Assembly: GCA_964434105.1 (NCBI GenBank)
Contig: CAYSTJ010000019.1
Coordinates: 1-64,000, forward strand
DNA from: CAYNST01 sp964434105
GTDB taxonomy: Bacteria; Pseudomonadota; Gammaproteobacteria; Pseudomonadales; Cellvibrionaceae
Direction: 5' to 3'
Length of the DNA stretch: 64,000 nucleotides
Part shown: positions 42,251 through 50,831 of the stretch, in pieces
Layout: each line of letters opens with the position of its first letter
How positions within the stretch are numbered: position 1 is the first letter of the stretch
Notes under the pieces: generated by a model
What the model saw: the letters and a program-made list of their open reading frames with translations, nothing else
Database searches by the model: none
What the model was told of the DNA's origin: nothing
Translations under genes and position numbers: made by a program

Positions 42251-43642
42251 TTATACATTTTCCCGGCGCCATGTCGTGCCTTGCCGGCTGTCTTCCAGCA
42301 CGATGCCCATCTGCAGAAGTTCACGCCGGATGTCATCCGCCTTTGCGTAATCTTTTGCCTGTTTGGCGTCGGTTCGCGCCTGAATCAGGGCTTCAATCTG
42401 CTCCACATCCAGCGCAGTGTCGTCACCCTGCCCCTGAAACCAGCCGTCCGGGTCCTGTTGCAGAATACCCATTAGATTTCCGAGGGCCAGGATTTCCGCC
42501 GTTGCGGCACTCGCATCTCCCTCTGCCTTATGTATCTCACGGGCAAGGCGATGCAACTCGCTGATGGCAATGGGGGTGTTCAAATCGTCCAGCAAGGCCG
42601 CAAACCCCTTACAATTGCTGCCATTTATCGATGCGGGCGCTGTCAGGCCGGACCTGGCACGACTCTTTCGTAGCGCGCCGTACAGTGAATCGAGGCTGGA
42701 TCGGGACTGATCGAGCAGTTCTGCCGAAAAATCCAGCTCGGACCGGTAATGGGCGGACAGCAGTGCAAAACGGATGACCTCCCCGGGATAGTGCGTTAAC
42801 AGTTCCCTGACTGTCCGGAAGTTGCCCAGCGATTTGGACATTTTTTCGCCATTGATATTTACGTAGCCGTTATGCATCCAGTACCTGACGTATTCCGCCC
42901 CTCCATGTGCGCATTGACTTTGCGCCAGCTCGTTCTCATGATGAGGAAAAACCAGGTCCCGGCCGCCACCATGGATATCGATGGTCGTACCCAGGTGTTT
43001 TTTGATCATCGCTGAGCACTCCAGGTGCCATCCGGGGCGACCACGCCCCCATGGGCTGTCCCAACCGGGCTCAGTCGTCGATGACGGCTTCCAGAGCACG
43101 AAATCTCCCGCATAACGTTTGTAGGGCGCCACTTCTACGCGGGCGCCGTCCAGCATATCTTCCAATGAGCGGTTTGAAAGCCTGCCGTAGTCCGACATTG
43201 ACCTGACATCAAACAGAACGTGCCGCTCTGCCTCGTATGCGTGGCCTGCCGCCATTAATATGGCAATCATGTTAACCATATCGTCTACATGATGGGTGGC
43301 GTAAGGCGTAATGGTCGGGTCCTTGTTATTCAGCGCCGCCATGTCCTGCCGGTAAGCTTTCGCATACGCTTCGGAAATATCGCCAATACTTCGATTCTGT
43401 TCCGCCGCCGCCTTCATGATCTTGTCATCGATATCGGTAATATTGCGCGCATAGATCACTTTTGGAAACAGCGCCTGCAACAGGCGGAACAACGTATCGA
43501 AGACCACTGCGGGCCGTGCGTTACCGATGTGTACCAGGTTATAAACCGTCGGGCCACAGACATACATTTTTACGCAGTCATTGGACAGGGGCGTAAAAAT
43601 CTCCTTTCGGCGATTCTGCGTGTTGTACAGATTTAACGTCAT
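42251..43642 (-). CDS. cysS: Cysteinyl-tRNA synthetase
   Basis: CysRS charges tRNA-Cys. The protein of about 463 residues has the class I HIGH variant in CGPTVYNLVHIGNARP, the KMSKS loop (NGEKMSKSLGN) and the zinc-binding residues in the WHLECSAM and FPHHENELAQS segments plus the N-terminal cysteine of CGPT. I start it at ATG 43642 (MTLNLYNT), the usual N-terminus; the open frame extends to 43690. It follows glnS by about 50 bases on the same strand, a conserved Pseudomonas-like pairing. Confidence 0.97.
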   Translation of the reverse strand: MTLNLYNTQNRRKEIFTPLSNDCVKMYVCGPTVYNLVHIGNARPAVVFDTLFRLLQALFPKVIYARNITDIDDKIMKAAAEQNRSIGDISEAYAKAYRQDMAALNNKDPTITPYATHHVDDMVNMIAILMAAGHAYEAERHVLFDVRSMSDYGRLSNRSLEDMLDGARVEVAPYKRYAGDFVLWKPSSTTEPGWDSPWGRGRPGWHLECSAMIKKHLGTTIDIHGGGRDLVFPHHENELAQSQCAHGGAEYVRYWMHNGYVNINGEKMSKSLGNFRTVRELLTHYPGEVIRFALLSAHYRSELDFSAELLDQSRSSLDSLYGALRKSRARSGLTAPASINGSNCKGFAALLDDLNTPIAISELHRLAREIHKAEGDASAATAEILALGNLMGILQQDPDGWFQGQGDDTALDVEQIEALIQARTDAKQAKDYAKADDIRRELLQMGIVLEDSRQGTTWRRENV

Positions 43643-43693
43643 ATTCCGAATCACTTCATCTTGGTTGCCGATAATCTTTCCCGTTACCAACGG

Positions 43694-45355
43694 TTAAAGA
43701 TCGTGCTTGCCCCAGCTGTCTTTGAGACCGATCGTGCGGTTAAATACCAGGCCGGGCTCGTATCTGTCGCGACAGAAGTAGCCTTCCCGCTCAAACTGGA
43801 AACTCTGCTCCGGGGCCGCATCCGCCAGACCGATCTCGGCTTTGCATGACGACAGGATTTTAAGGCTATCCGGGTTGAGACAGTTCAGAAAGCTTTGGTC
43901 AGCGGAGTCCGGTTCCGGGTCCAGAAACAGTCGATCATACAGACGCACTTCCAGTTCCGCATGGCGATGCGCAGCAACCCAATGGATAACACCCTTGGGC
44001 TTAATCCCGTCCTCCGGATCATTGCCAACCGTATTTTCAATATAGCGGGCCTGCACTTCCACGACATTGCCAGCTTCATCCTTTATCACCGACTCAGCCT
44101 CTATAACGTAGGCATGGCGCAATCTGACACGCTTGCCCAGTACCAGCCGCTTGAATTTCTTGTTGGCTTCCTCCCGGAAATCCTCCTGGTCGATATAGAC
44201 TTCCCGGCCGAAGGGTAACTGTCTTTCCGGCATATCGGTTCGCTGCGGGTGCCCCGCTCCCGTGAGTGTCTCAAACTTTTCGGCTGGATAGTTGACCAGC
44301 ACCACTTTTAACGGGTTGAGCACAACCATGGCACGCGCGGCATTTTTGTCCAGATCGTCCCGGAGTGCATGTTCAAGCATCGCAACATCAACCATGCCAT
44401 CGGCCCGGGTTACACCAATCATTTCGCAAAATTTTCGAATGGACCGTGGCGTATATCCGCGGCGACGGAAGCCAGCAATGGTGGGCATGCGCGGATCATC
44501 CCAGCCCCCGACGTGGTTTTCATCAACCAGCTGCCTGAGCTTGCGCTTCGATGTGACGGTGTAATTGAGGTTGAGACGGCCGAATTCGTACTGACGTGGT
44601 TTATGCGGCACCGGCAGATGCTCGATAAACCAGTCATATAACGGACGATGGTCCGCAAACTCCAGCGTGCAGATCGAATGGGTTATGCCCTCGATCGCAT
44701 CGCCCTGACCGTGCGCAAAATCGTAAGTGGGATATATACACCATTTGTCACCGGTTTGATGGTGGTGCTGCCGGCGCACCCGATACAGTATCGGGTCGCG
44801 CATATTGATATTGCCATGACTCATGTCGATTTTTGCGCGCAGCACGCATTCTCCCTCGGCGGCCTCACCTGAACGCATGCTTTCGAATAATTGCAGGTTC
44901 TCTTCGACAGACCGCGTACGCCAGGGGGAATCTGTGCCCGGCGACGTGAGGGTGCCCCGGTATTCACGCGCCTGCTCCGCATTCAGATGGCAGACATACG
45001 CCAGGCCCTGCCTGATCAGATGCAGCGCCCATTCGTACAGCTGGTCGAAATAGCTGGATGCATAACGCACTTCCCCGCTCCACGTAAAGCCCAGCCACTG
45101 GACGTCCTCCTGAATCGACTGGACGTACTCTTCCTCTTCCCTGGCCGGGTTGGTATCGTCAAACCGCAGGTTACACCGACCGCCAAATGTTTCTGCGAGG
45201 CCGAAATTCAGGCATATCGATTTGGCATGGCCAATATGCAGATACCCGTTAGGCTCGGGAGGAAATCGCGTGACCACTTCGCTGCATCTGCCTTCAGCAA
45301 GGTCGCTTTTAATGATTTGTTCCAGAAAATTTAAAGGTTTATTCAGGTCTGACAT
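43694..45355 (-). CDS. glnS: Glutaminyl-tRNA synthetase
   Basis: GlnRS charges tRNA-Gln directly, so the organism does not depend only on the amidotransferase route. The 553-residue protein matches the E. coli length. It has the HIGH motif in PEPNGYLHIGHAKSICLNFG-type sequence (about 31-50), the KMSKS-like VTSKRKL (about 265-272) and the C-terminal anticodon-binding beta-barrels. The gene is divergent from ppiB with a 135-base gap and upstream of cysS. Confidence 0.97.
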   Translation of the reverse strand: MSDLNKPLNFLEQIIKSDLAEGRCSEVVTRFPPEPNGYLHIGHAKSICLNFGLAETFGGRCNLRFDDTNPAREEEEYVQSIQEDVQWLGFTWSGEVRYASSYFDQLYEWALHLIRQGLAYVCHLNAEQAREYRGTLTSPGTDSPWRTRSVEENLQLFESMRSGEAAEGECVLRAKIDMSHGNINMRDPILYRVRRQHHHQTGDKWCIYPTYDFAHGQGDAIEGITHSICTLEFADHRPLYDWFIEHLPVPHKPRQYEFGRLNLNYTVTSKRKLRQLVDENHVGGWDDPRMPTIAGFRRRGYTPRSIRKFCEMIGVTRADGMVDVAMLEHALRDDLDKNAARAMVVLNPLKVVLVNYPAEKFETLTGAGHPQRTDMPERQLPFGREVYIDQEDFREEANKKFKRLVLGKRVRLRHAYVIEAESVIKDEAGNVVEVQARYIENTVGNDPEDGIKPKGVIHWVAAHRHAELEVRLYDRLFLDPEPDSADQSFLNCLNPDSLKILSSCKAEIGLADAAPEQSFQFEREGYFCRDRYEPGLVFNRTIGLKDSWGKHDL

Positions 45356-45490
45356 ACGGGATGGTTACCAGATCGCGGGCTGCAGGAGCCGATTGTTAGG
45401 TTTCGATTTGAGGACAAAACGCGTATTATAGCCACCTCGCTGGCTGCGGAGCCACGCCCAATCGACTTTAATCAGGGGAGCCTTTCCTAG

Positions 45491-45982
45491 ATGATCACTT
45501 TGCACACCAATTACGGCGACATTGAACTTGAACTGGATTTCGACAAAGCGCCCAAGACAGCAGCCAATTTCAAGCAGTATGCGGAAGACGGTCACTACAA
45601 TGGCACGATTTTTCATCGTGTAATCAGCAATTTCATGATTCAGGGTGGCGGTTTCAACGAAAACATGGAACAACAGCAAACGCGCGCTGCCATTGAGAAT
45701 GAAGCGGATAATGGCCTGTCCAACGACAAAGGCACCGTCGCCATGGCGCGCACCATGGACCCACACAGTGCATCTGCGCAGTTTTTCATCAACGTCAAGG
45801 ACAACCACTTCCTGAACTTTAAAAGCAAGGATATGCAAGGCTGGGGCTATTGCGTGTTCGGCAAAGTCACCAAAGGCCTGGATGTGGTCGAAAAAATCAA
45901 GGATGTAAAAACCACCACCACCGGCGGACATCAGGATGTTCCCGTTGAATCAGTCATTATTGAATCCGTGACTGTCGCCTGA
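45491..45982 (+). CDS. ppiB: Cytoplasmic peptidyl-prolyl cis-trans isomerase B (cyclophilin)
   Basis: PpiB catalyses proline isomerisation during folding. The 163-residue protein has no signal peptide. It contains the cyclophilin signature FHRVISNFMIQGGGF, the active-site arginine in that block, and MARTMDPHSASAQFFINV. A GGGGAG ribosome binding site precedes ATG 45491. It is divergent from glnS and followed 73 bases later by lpxH, the classic glnS/ppiB/lpxH arrangement. Confidence 0.96.
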   Translation: MITLHTNYGDIELELDFDKAPKTAANFKQYAEDGHYNGTIFHRVISNFMIQGGGFNENMEQQQTRAAIENEADNGLSNDKGTVAMARTMDPHSASAQFFINVKDNHFLNFKSKDMQGWGYCVFGKVTKGLDVVEKIKDVKTTTTGGHQDVPVESVIIESVTVA

Positions 45983-46055
45983 CGAACCCAGGGCGGGCCA
46001 ACCCCTACGCGCGCTGGCCGCCCTGCCTCCCGAATCAACGACCACACGTTATTCC

Positions 46056-46787
46056 ATGAGCATATTTTTTATTTCCGATCTGCATCTTTCGTCGCAGCAG
46101 CCTGCCATCGCAACCGCATTTGCTGCTTTTCTCGAGGGCACGGCCAACGATGCCAGCCACCTTTACATTCTCGGTGATTTTTTCGATGCCTGGATTGGTG
46201 ACGACGATGATGACAGTTTCGTGCAGCGCATCAAGGACCAGCTATACACCTATTCCCGCAGACACCCGGTATCACTTCTGCAGGGCAATCGCGACTTTCT
46301 TATTGGGGAGCGGTTTGCCAACGAGACGGGTATCAACCTGTTGGACGAAGCGTCGATTATTGATCTGTTTGGCCGCAAGGCATTGTTAATGCATGGCGAT
46401 ACGCTCTGCACAGAAGACGTGGAATACCTGGAATTCCGAAAGATGGTGCGGTCAACCGCCTGGCAACAACAGGTGCTGGCGCTGCCTCTGCCTCATCGGC
46501 GAGCCATGGCGGCGGATTTGCGCAGCAAGAGCAAATCGATGAACGCTATGAAAGCGGAAGACATTATGGATGTCTCAGAACTGGAGGTAAAGCGAGTGAT
46601 GGAAGCGCACGCTGTCAACCTTCTTATTCATGGTCACACTCACCGCCCGGCAAAACATCATCTCGAACTCTCAACAGGGCATGCCGAGCGTATTGTTTTG
46701 GGTGATTGGGGTGCACAGGGATGGTATCTCAAAGTCGAGGGTCCCGGCGCCCTTTATCTGGAGTCCTTCGGGATTCCGACCACCTGA
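46056..46787 (+). CDS. lpxH: UDP-2,3-diacylglucosamine pyrophosphatase LpxH
   Basis: LpxH cleaves UDP-2,3-diacylglucosamine to lipid X in lipid A synthesis at the inner membrane face. The 243-residue calcineurin-like phosphoesterase shows ISDLHLSS, GDFFDAWIGDDD, QGNRDFLIGERF, MHGDTLCTED and HGHTHRPAKH, together providing the di-manganese ligands. Its presence indicates a Gram-negative envelope with lipid A. It converges with miaE. Confidence 0.96.
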   Translation: MSIFFISDLHLSSQQPAIATAFAAFLEGTANDASHLYILGDFFDAWIGDDDDDSFVQRIKDQLYTYSRRHPVSLLQGNRDFLIGERFANETGINLLDEASIIDLFGRKALLMHGDTLCTEDVEYLEFRKMVRSTAWQQQVLALPLPHRRAMAADLRSKSKSMNAMKAEDIMDVSELEVKRVMEAHAVNLLIHGHTHRPAKHHLELSTGHAERIVLGDWGAQGWYLKVEGPGALYLESFGIPTT

Positions 46788-46863
46788 CACTGAGAGACCT
46801 GTCCGGATTTGACTGTCCGGCATCGCGCAGATAGATGGTTATCACGCCCGGGATAAAATGCGG

Positions 46864-47454
46864 TTACACGCCCGAATGGAAGCGGAATTCCGTGTCAGGT
46901 GACTCAATCAGTTCCCGTTCCTTTTCCAGAAAAAACCGGACCCGCTCAGTCAGGTCTTCGCCCCCCGCTGCCTGTTGTGCCAAAGCCAGGTAATCCGCAA
47001 AGTGGCGGGATTCCGATTTGAGCAACGAACGGTAAAACGTCGACAGCTCATCATCCAGGTGAGGTGCCAGCTTCGCGAAGCGCTCACAGGAGCGCGCCTC
47101 AATAATGGCGCCGACAATTAGCGTATCCACCAGTTTGCCGGGATCACTACTGCGCACTGGTTTACGGAGTTCGGCCGCATAACGTGACGCACTGATCTGC
47201 GTGTAAGCGATATTGCGCCGCGCCATTATGGCAATTACCTGTTCGAAATGCCGCAACTCTTCTCTAGCCAATCGCGACATCCGGTTTAGCAGATCCATAT
47301 TCGACACATAGCGGTACATGAGGTTAAGTGCAGTGCTCGCGGCTTTTTTCTCGCAATTGGCGTGGTCGATCAACAATAACGCCTGCTGCTGAACCGCTTT
47401 GCTCACCCAGGCATCCGGCGTTGAACACAATAGAAAATCATTAATTGCTTGCAT
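46864..47454 (-). CDS. miaE: tRNA 2-methylthio-N6-isopentenyladenosine(37) hydroxylase MiaE
   Basis: MiaE is a non-heme diiron monooxygenase that hydroxylates the isopentenyl group of ms2i6A37 in tRNA. The protein of about 196 residues has ferritin-like helices with carboxylate/histidine ligands visible in NCEKKAAST, REELRHFEQV, IEARSCERFAKL and SESRHFADYLALA. I prefer ATG 47454, which overlaps the TGA of the DUF1289 gene by one base (TGATG), over the ATG 9 bases upstream. It forms a coupled pair with that gene. Confidence 0.92.
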   Translation of the reverse strand: MQAINDFLLCSTPDAWVSKAVQQQALLLIDHANCEKKAASTALNLMYRYVSNMDLLNRMSRLAREELRHFEQVIAIMARRNIAYTQISASRYAAELRKPVRSSDPGKLVDTLIVGAIIEARSCERFAKLAPHLDDELSTFYRSLLKSESRHFADYLALAQQAAGGEDLTERVRFFLEKERELIESPDTEFRFHSGV

Positions 47455-47900
47455 CAGATACATCCAGGAAAGTAACGCTCATAGTGGGCACGACAAAGCC
47501 TGTAAAAGCTTTCTTCAATCTCCGCCTTCAACTCGCCCGGAGAGAGTCTGTCCCACGGCGGAATTGCACGACAGCCCAACAGGTTCAGATCCGGCAGGTT
47601 ACCGGCCAGCGCGCGTATGGCTTCATAGGCAACACTATGGACGCTTGAGGCTGACTTACAACGGATGTGATGCGTGCGAACCGCGGCATTCAGGCGTTGT
47701 GCATCGACAATCTCCACCCGCGCCGCCATGATGCAGTGTCGCAGGGTTTCGATGCGCCGGATGACCGACTCGCGTTCGGAGTGCGTATAGCCGTTCCACT
47801 GTATGATTTCATGCGCAAAACGCTTACATCCGCGGCACACACTATCACCAATCCCGGTAGAACAGACACCGATACAGGGCGTTTTAACGGTAGGTGACAT
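47454..47900 (-). CDS. DUF1289 cysteine-rich protein
   Basis: A protein of about 148 residues. The N-terminal DUF1289 motif is a likely metal-binding cysteine cluster, TPCIGVCSTGIGDSVCRGC (four cysteines) followed by KRFAHEIIQWN. The remaining 90 residues contain further cysteines and histidines but no domain I recognise; most family members are shorter. The ATG at 47900 begins MSPTVKTPC, and an upstream GTG is possible. It is upstream of and coupled with miaE. Biochemical function is unknown. Confidence 0.83.
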   Translation of the reverse strand: MSPTVKTPCIGVCSTGIGDSVCRGCKRFAHEIIQWNGYTHSERESVIRRIETLRHCIMAARVEIVDAQRLNAAVRTHHIRCKSASSVHSVAYEAIRALAGNLPDLNLLGCRAIPPWDRLSPGELKAEIEESFYRLCRAHYERYFPGCI

Positions 47901-48115
47901 AAGTATGACCCTCACACAGGGGCGAGAACCCTACCAGATTCGGTTAAGCCTGAAAAGTCCCGGCAACGTTCGCTTAGCAGGCCGGCATAGTGTAGAATTT
48001 GCCACCGAATTTCCAGTGGCCCACCCCTCATCGGCCACAACTGTAGTTTCATCCGACGTATCCGGTCCACTGAGCAGACTCCGGCCCGGATCTACTTTTA
48101 TACGAGGATCTTCCA

Positions 48116-50731
48116 GTGCTTGACGCTTATCGTGAACACGCCGCGGAACGTGCATCTCTAGGTATTCCGCCCAAACCCCTGACTGCAGGGCAAGTTCATC
48201 AACTCGTCGAGCTGTTGAAATCGCCGCCCCCTGGCGAAGAACAGACCCTGCTGGAGCTGATCACTGACCGTGTTCCACCCGGCGTAGACGAGGCGGCCTA
48301 TGTGAAAGCGGGGTTTCTGGCGGCGATAATCAAACGCGAAACAGCATCGCCGCTGATCGACCGGCAGCGGGCCGTCGCGCTCCTGGGTAACATGCATGGC
48401 GGGTATAATATTGAAACTCTGGTAGCGCTGCTGGATGACGCTGAGCTTGCCGGGCTGGCCGCTAAAGAACTCAAGCATACCCTGTTGATGTTCGATGCCT
48501 TTCACGACGTTGAGTCTCGCGCCAGAGCCGGAAACAGGCACGCGATGGAGGTTCTTCAAAGCTGGGCGGATGGCGAGTGGTTCACCAGCCGCGACAGCGT
48601 CCCGGAAAGTATCAAGGTAGCCGTGTTCAAAGTCACCGGAGAAACCAACACCGACGATCTCTCCCCTGCGCCAGACGCATGGAGCCGCCCCGACATCCCA
48701 TTGCATGCCCTGGCCATGTACAAGATGGCCCGCGACGGCCTGGTCCCCGAAGAGCCAGGCTCGCGCGGTCCGATCGAACAGATCAATGCCATCCGCAATC
48801 TGGGATACCCCGTGGCTTTTGTTGGCGACGTCGTTGGTACCGGTTCATCCCGTAAATCAGCCACCAACTCCGTGTTGTGGTTCTTCGGAAACGATATTCC
48901 GGGTGTACCCAACAAACGTGGTGGCGGTATCTGCATTGGCGGCAAAGTTGCTCCGATCTTTTATAACACCATGGAAGACGCTGGTGCACTGGTATTCGAA
49001 GCGCCGGTTGAGAAGGTCGGGATGGGTGACATTATTGAAATCAAACCCTATGACGGCAAAATCCTTGACAAGAACGGCAATACCGTCAGCGAATTTGAGC
49101 TTAAGTCTGATGTATTGCTGGATGAAGTGCGTGCTGGTGGGCGTATCAACCTGATCATAGGACGAGGACTGACTGCCAGGGCCCGCGAATCTCTTGGGCT
49201 ACCTGCCTCAACCCTGTTCCGGATTCCGAAGCCTCCGGTGGAATCCACCAAAGGATTTACCCTTGCGCAGAAGATGGTCGGTCGGGCCTGTGGCACCGAC
49301 GGTATTCGCCCCGGCACCTACTGCGAACCGCGAATGACAACAGTTGGCTCTCAGGATACCACCGGCCCCATGACCCGCGACGAGCTCAAGGATCTCGCCT
49401 GCCTCGGCTTTTCGGCTGATCTGGTGATGCAGTCGTTCTGCCACACAGCCGCCTATCCAAAGCCAGTGGATATTGACACCCAGCATACGCTGCCGGATTT
49501 CATCATGACCCGCGGCGGCGTATCGTTGAGACCCGGCGATGGCATTATCCACAGCTGGCTTAATCGCATGCTGTTGCCGGATACCGTCGGCACCGGGGGT
49601 GACAGCCATACCCGATTTCCAATGGGCATTTCGTTCCCCGCCGGATCCGGACTGGTTGCATTTGCGGCAGCGACCGGTGTGATGCCACTGGATATGCCCG
49701 AATCAGTCCTGGTGCGTTTCAAGGGCGATATGCAGCCCGGCATTACGCTGCGCGACCTGGTTCATGCGATTCCCTATTACGCCATCCAGCAGGGTCTTCT
49801 GACCGTCGAAAAGAAAGGCAAGAAAAACATATTCTCAGGCAGAATTCTGGAGATTGAAGGCTTGTCCAACCTGACGGTTGAACAAGCGTTCGAACTGTCA
49901 GATGCATCTGCAGAACGCTCTGCCGCGGGTTGCACCATCAAGTTGCCTCCGGACACTATTGCTGAGTATCTGCGCTCCAATATCACCCTGCTGCGCTGGA
50001 TGATCAGCGAAGGTTACGGCGATGTGCGTACCCTGGAGCGCCGCGCGAAAAAAATGGAAGCCTGGCTGGCCAATCCGGAACTTCTGGAAGCCGACGCCGA
50101 TGCCGAATACAGCGCTGTGATCGAGATTGATCTGTCCGAAGTAAAGGAGCCGATCGTCTGCGCGCCCAATGACCCGGACGATGCGCGTCTTCTCAGTGAG
50201 GTCGCCGGCGACAGGGTCGATGAGGTTTTTATTGGATCCTGCATGACCAACATCGGGCATTTCCGCGCTGCGGGCAAACTGCTTGAAAAGAACAAGGCAC
50301 CGCTAAAAACCCGTTTCTGGATGTCGCCTCCAACCAAGATGGATCAACACACCCTCATGGAAGAAGGCTATTACAATATCTACGGCCGCAGCGGAGTTCG
50401 AACCGAAATGCCGGGGTGCTCACTGTGCATGGGAAACCAGGCGCGTGTCGCCGATGGCGCAACGGTGCTTTCGACCTCAACCCGCAATTTCCCCAACCGT
50501 CTGGGTAATGGCGCCAACGTATATCTTACGTCAGCGGAGCTGGCAGCCATTGGTGGCATCCTCGGAAGATTACCCGCGCCCGCCGAGTACCTCGAATATG
50601 CCAGTGAAATAGATTCCATGGGGGATGACATATTCCGGTATATGAATTTTGATCAGCTGGATACGTTTGTGAAGGGCGCGGAAGACGGGAAGCGCATCGC
50701 GGCCACCCAGATCGAAGACGTCAAAGTCTAG
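48116..50731 (+). CDS. acnB: Aconitate hydratase B (bifunctional with 2-methylisocitrate dehydratase)
   Basis: AcnB interconverts citrate and isocitrate in the TCA cycle and also handles 2-methylisocitrate. The 871-residue protein has the AcnB-specific order: N-terminal HEAT-like domain (about 1-160, with KAGFLAAIIKRE), the swivelling domain with VTGETNTDDLSPAPDAWSR placed early, then the catalytic domains. The [4Fe-4S] ligands are C709 (GSCMTN), C768 and C771 (GCSLCMGNQ). Translation starts at GTG 48116, preceded by GAGGA. A convincing terminator follows (50799-50825). It is a likely client of NfuA. Confidence 0.97.
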   Translation: MLDAYREHAAERASLGIPPKPLTAGQVHQLVELLKSPPPGEEQTLLELITDRVPPGVDEAAYVKAGFLAAIIKRETASPLIDRQRAVALLGNMHGGYNIETLVALLDDAELAGLAAKELKHTLLMFDAFHDVESRARAGNRHAMEVLQSWADGEWFTSRDSVPESIKVAVFKVTGETNTDDLSPAPDAWSRPDIPLHALAMYKMARDGLVPEEPGSRGPIEQINAIRNLGYPVAFVGDVVGTGSSRKSATNSVLWFFGNDIPGVPNKRGGGICIGGKVAPIFYNTMEDAGALVFEAPVEKVGMGDIIEIKPYDGKILDKNGNTVSEFELKSDVLLDEVRAGGRINLIIGRGLTARARESLGLPASTLFRIPKPPVESTKGFTLAQKMVGRACGTDGIRPGTYCEPRMTTVGSQDTTGPMTRDELKDLACLGFSADLVMQSFCHTAAYPKPVDIDTQHTLPDFIMTRGGVSLRPGDGIIHSWLNRMLLPDTVGTGGDSHTRFPMGISFPAGSGLVAFAAATGVMPLDMPESVLVRFKGDMQPGITLRDLVHAIPYYAIQQGLLTVEKKGKKNIFSGRILEIEGLSNLTVEQAFELSDASAERSAAGCTIKLPPDTIAEYLRSNITLLRWMISEGYGDVRTLERRAKKMEAWLANPELLEADADAEYSAVIEIDLSEVKEPIVCAPNDPDDARLLSEVAGDRVDEVFIGSCMTNIGHFRAAGKLLEKNKAPLKTRFWMSPPTKMDQHTLMEEGYYNIYGRSGVRTEMPGCSLCMGNQARVADGATVLSTSTRNFPNRLGNGANVYLTSAELAAIGGILGRLPAPAEYLEYASEIDSMGDDIFRYMNFDQLDTFVKGAEDGKRIAATQIEDVKV

Positions 50732-50756
50732 TCTAGAGGGAATATTTGGCCAAAAC

Positions 50757-50782
50757 GATAACGGAACTGTTTCCGTTATCGT
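50757..50782 (-). terminator. Terminator hairpin facing the SRPBCC-hydrolase gene
   Basis: A perfect 11-bp stem, CGATAACGGAA / TTCCGTTATCG, with a 4-base loop is followed on the minus strand by TTTTGG. It lies 50 bases past the stop of the minus-strand gene and may act in both directions. Confidence 0.65.
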
Positions 50783-50798
50783 GGATGGCTGCCGAAAG

Positions 50799-50825
50799 AC
50801 CAGCGCCGGCAGGTGCTGGTTTTTT
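50799..50825 (+). terminator. Rho-independent terminator of acnB
   Basis: ACCAGCGCC pairs with GGTGCTGGT (9 bp including one G-T) around a 4-base loop and runs directly into TTTTTT on the plus strand, 68 bases after the acnB stop. Confidence 0.8.
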
Positions 50826-50831
50826 CAGCGT

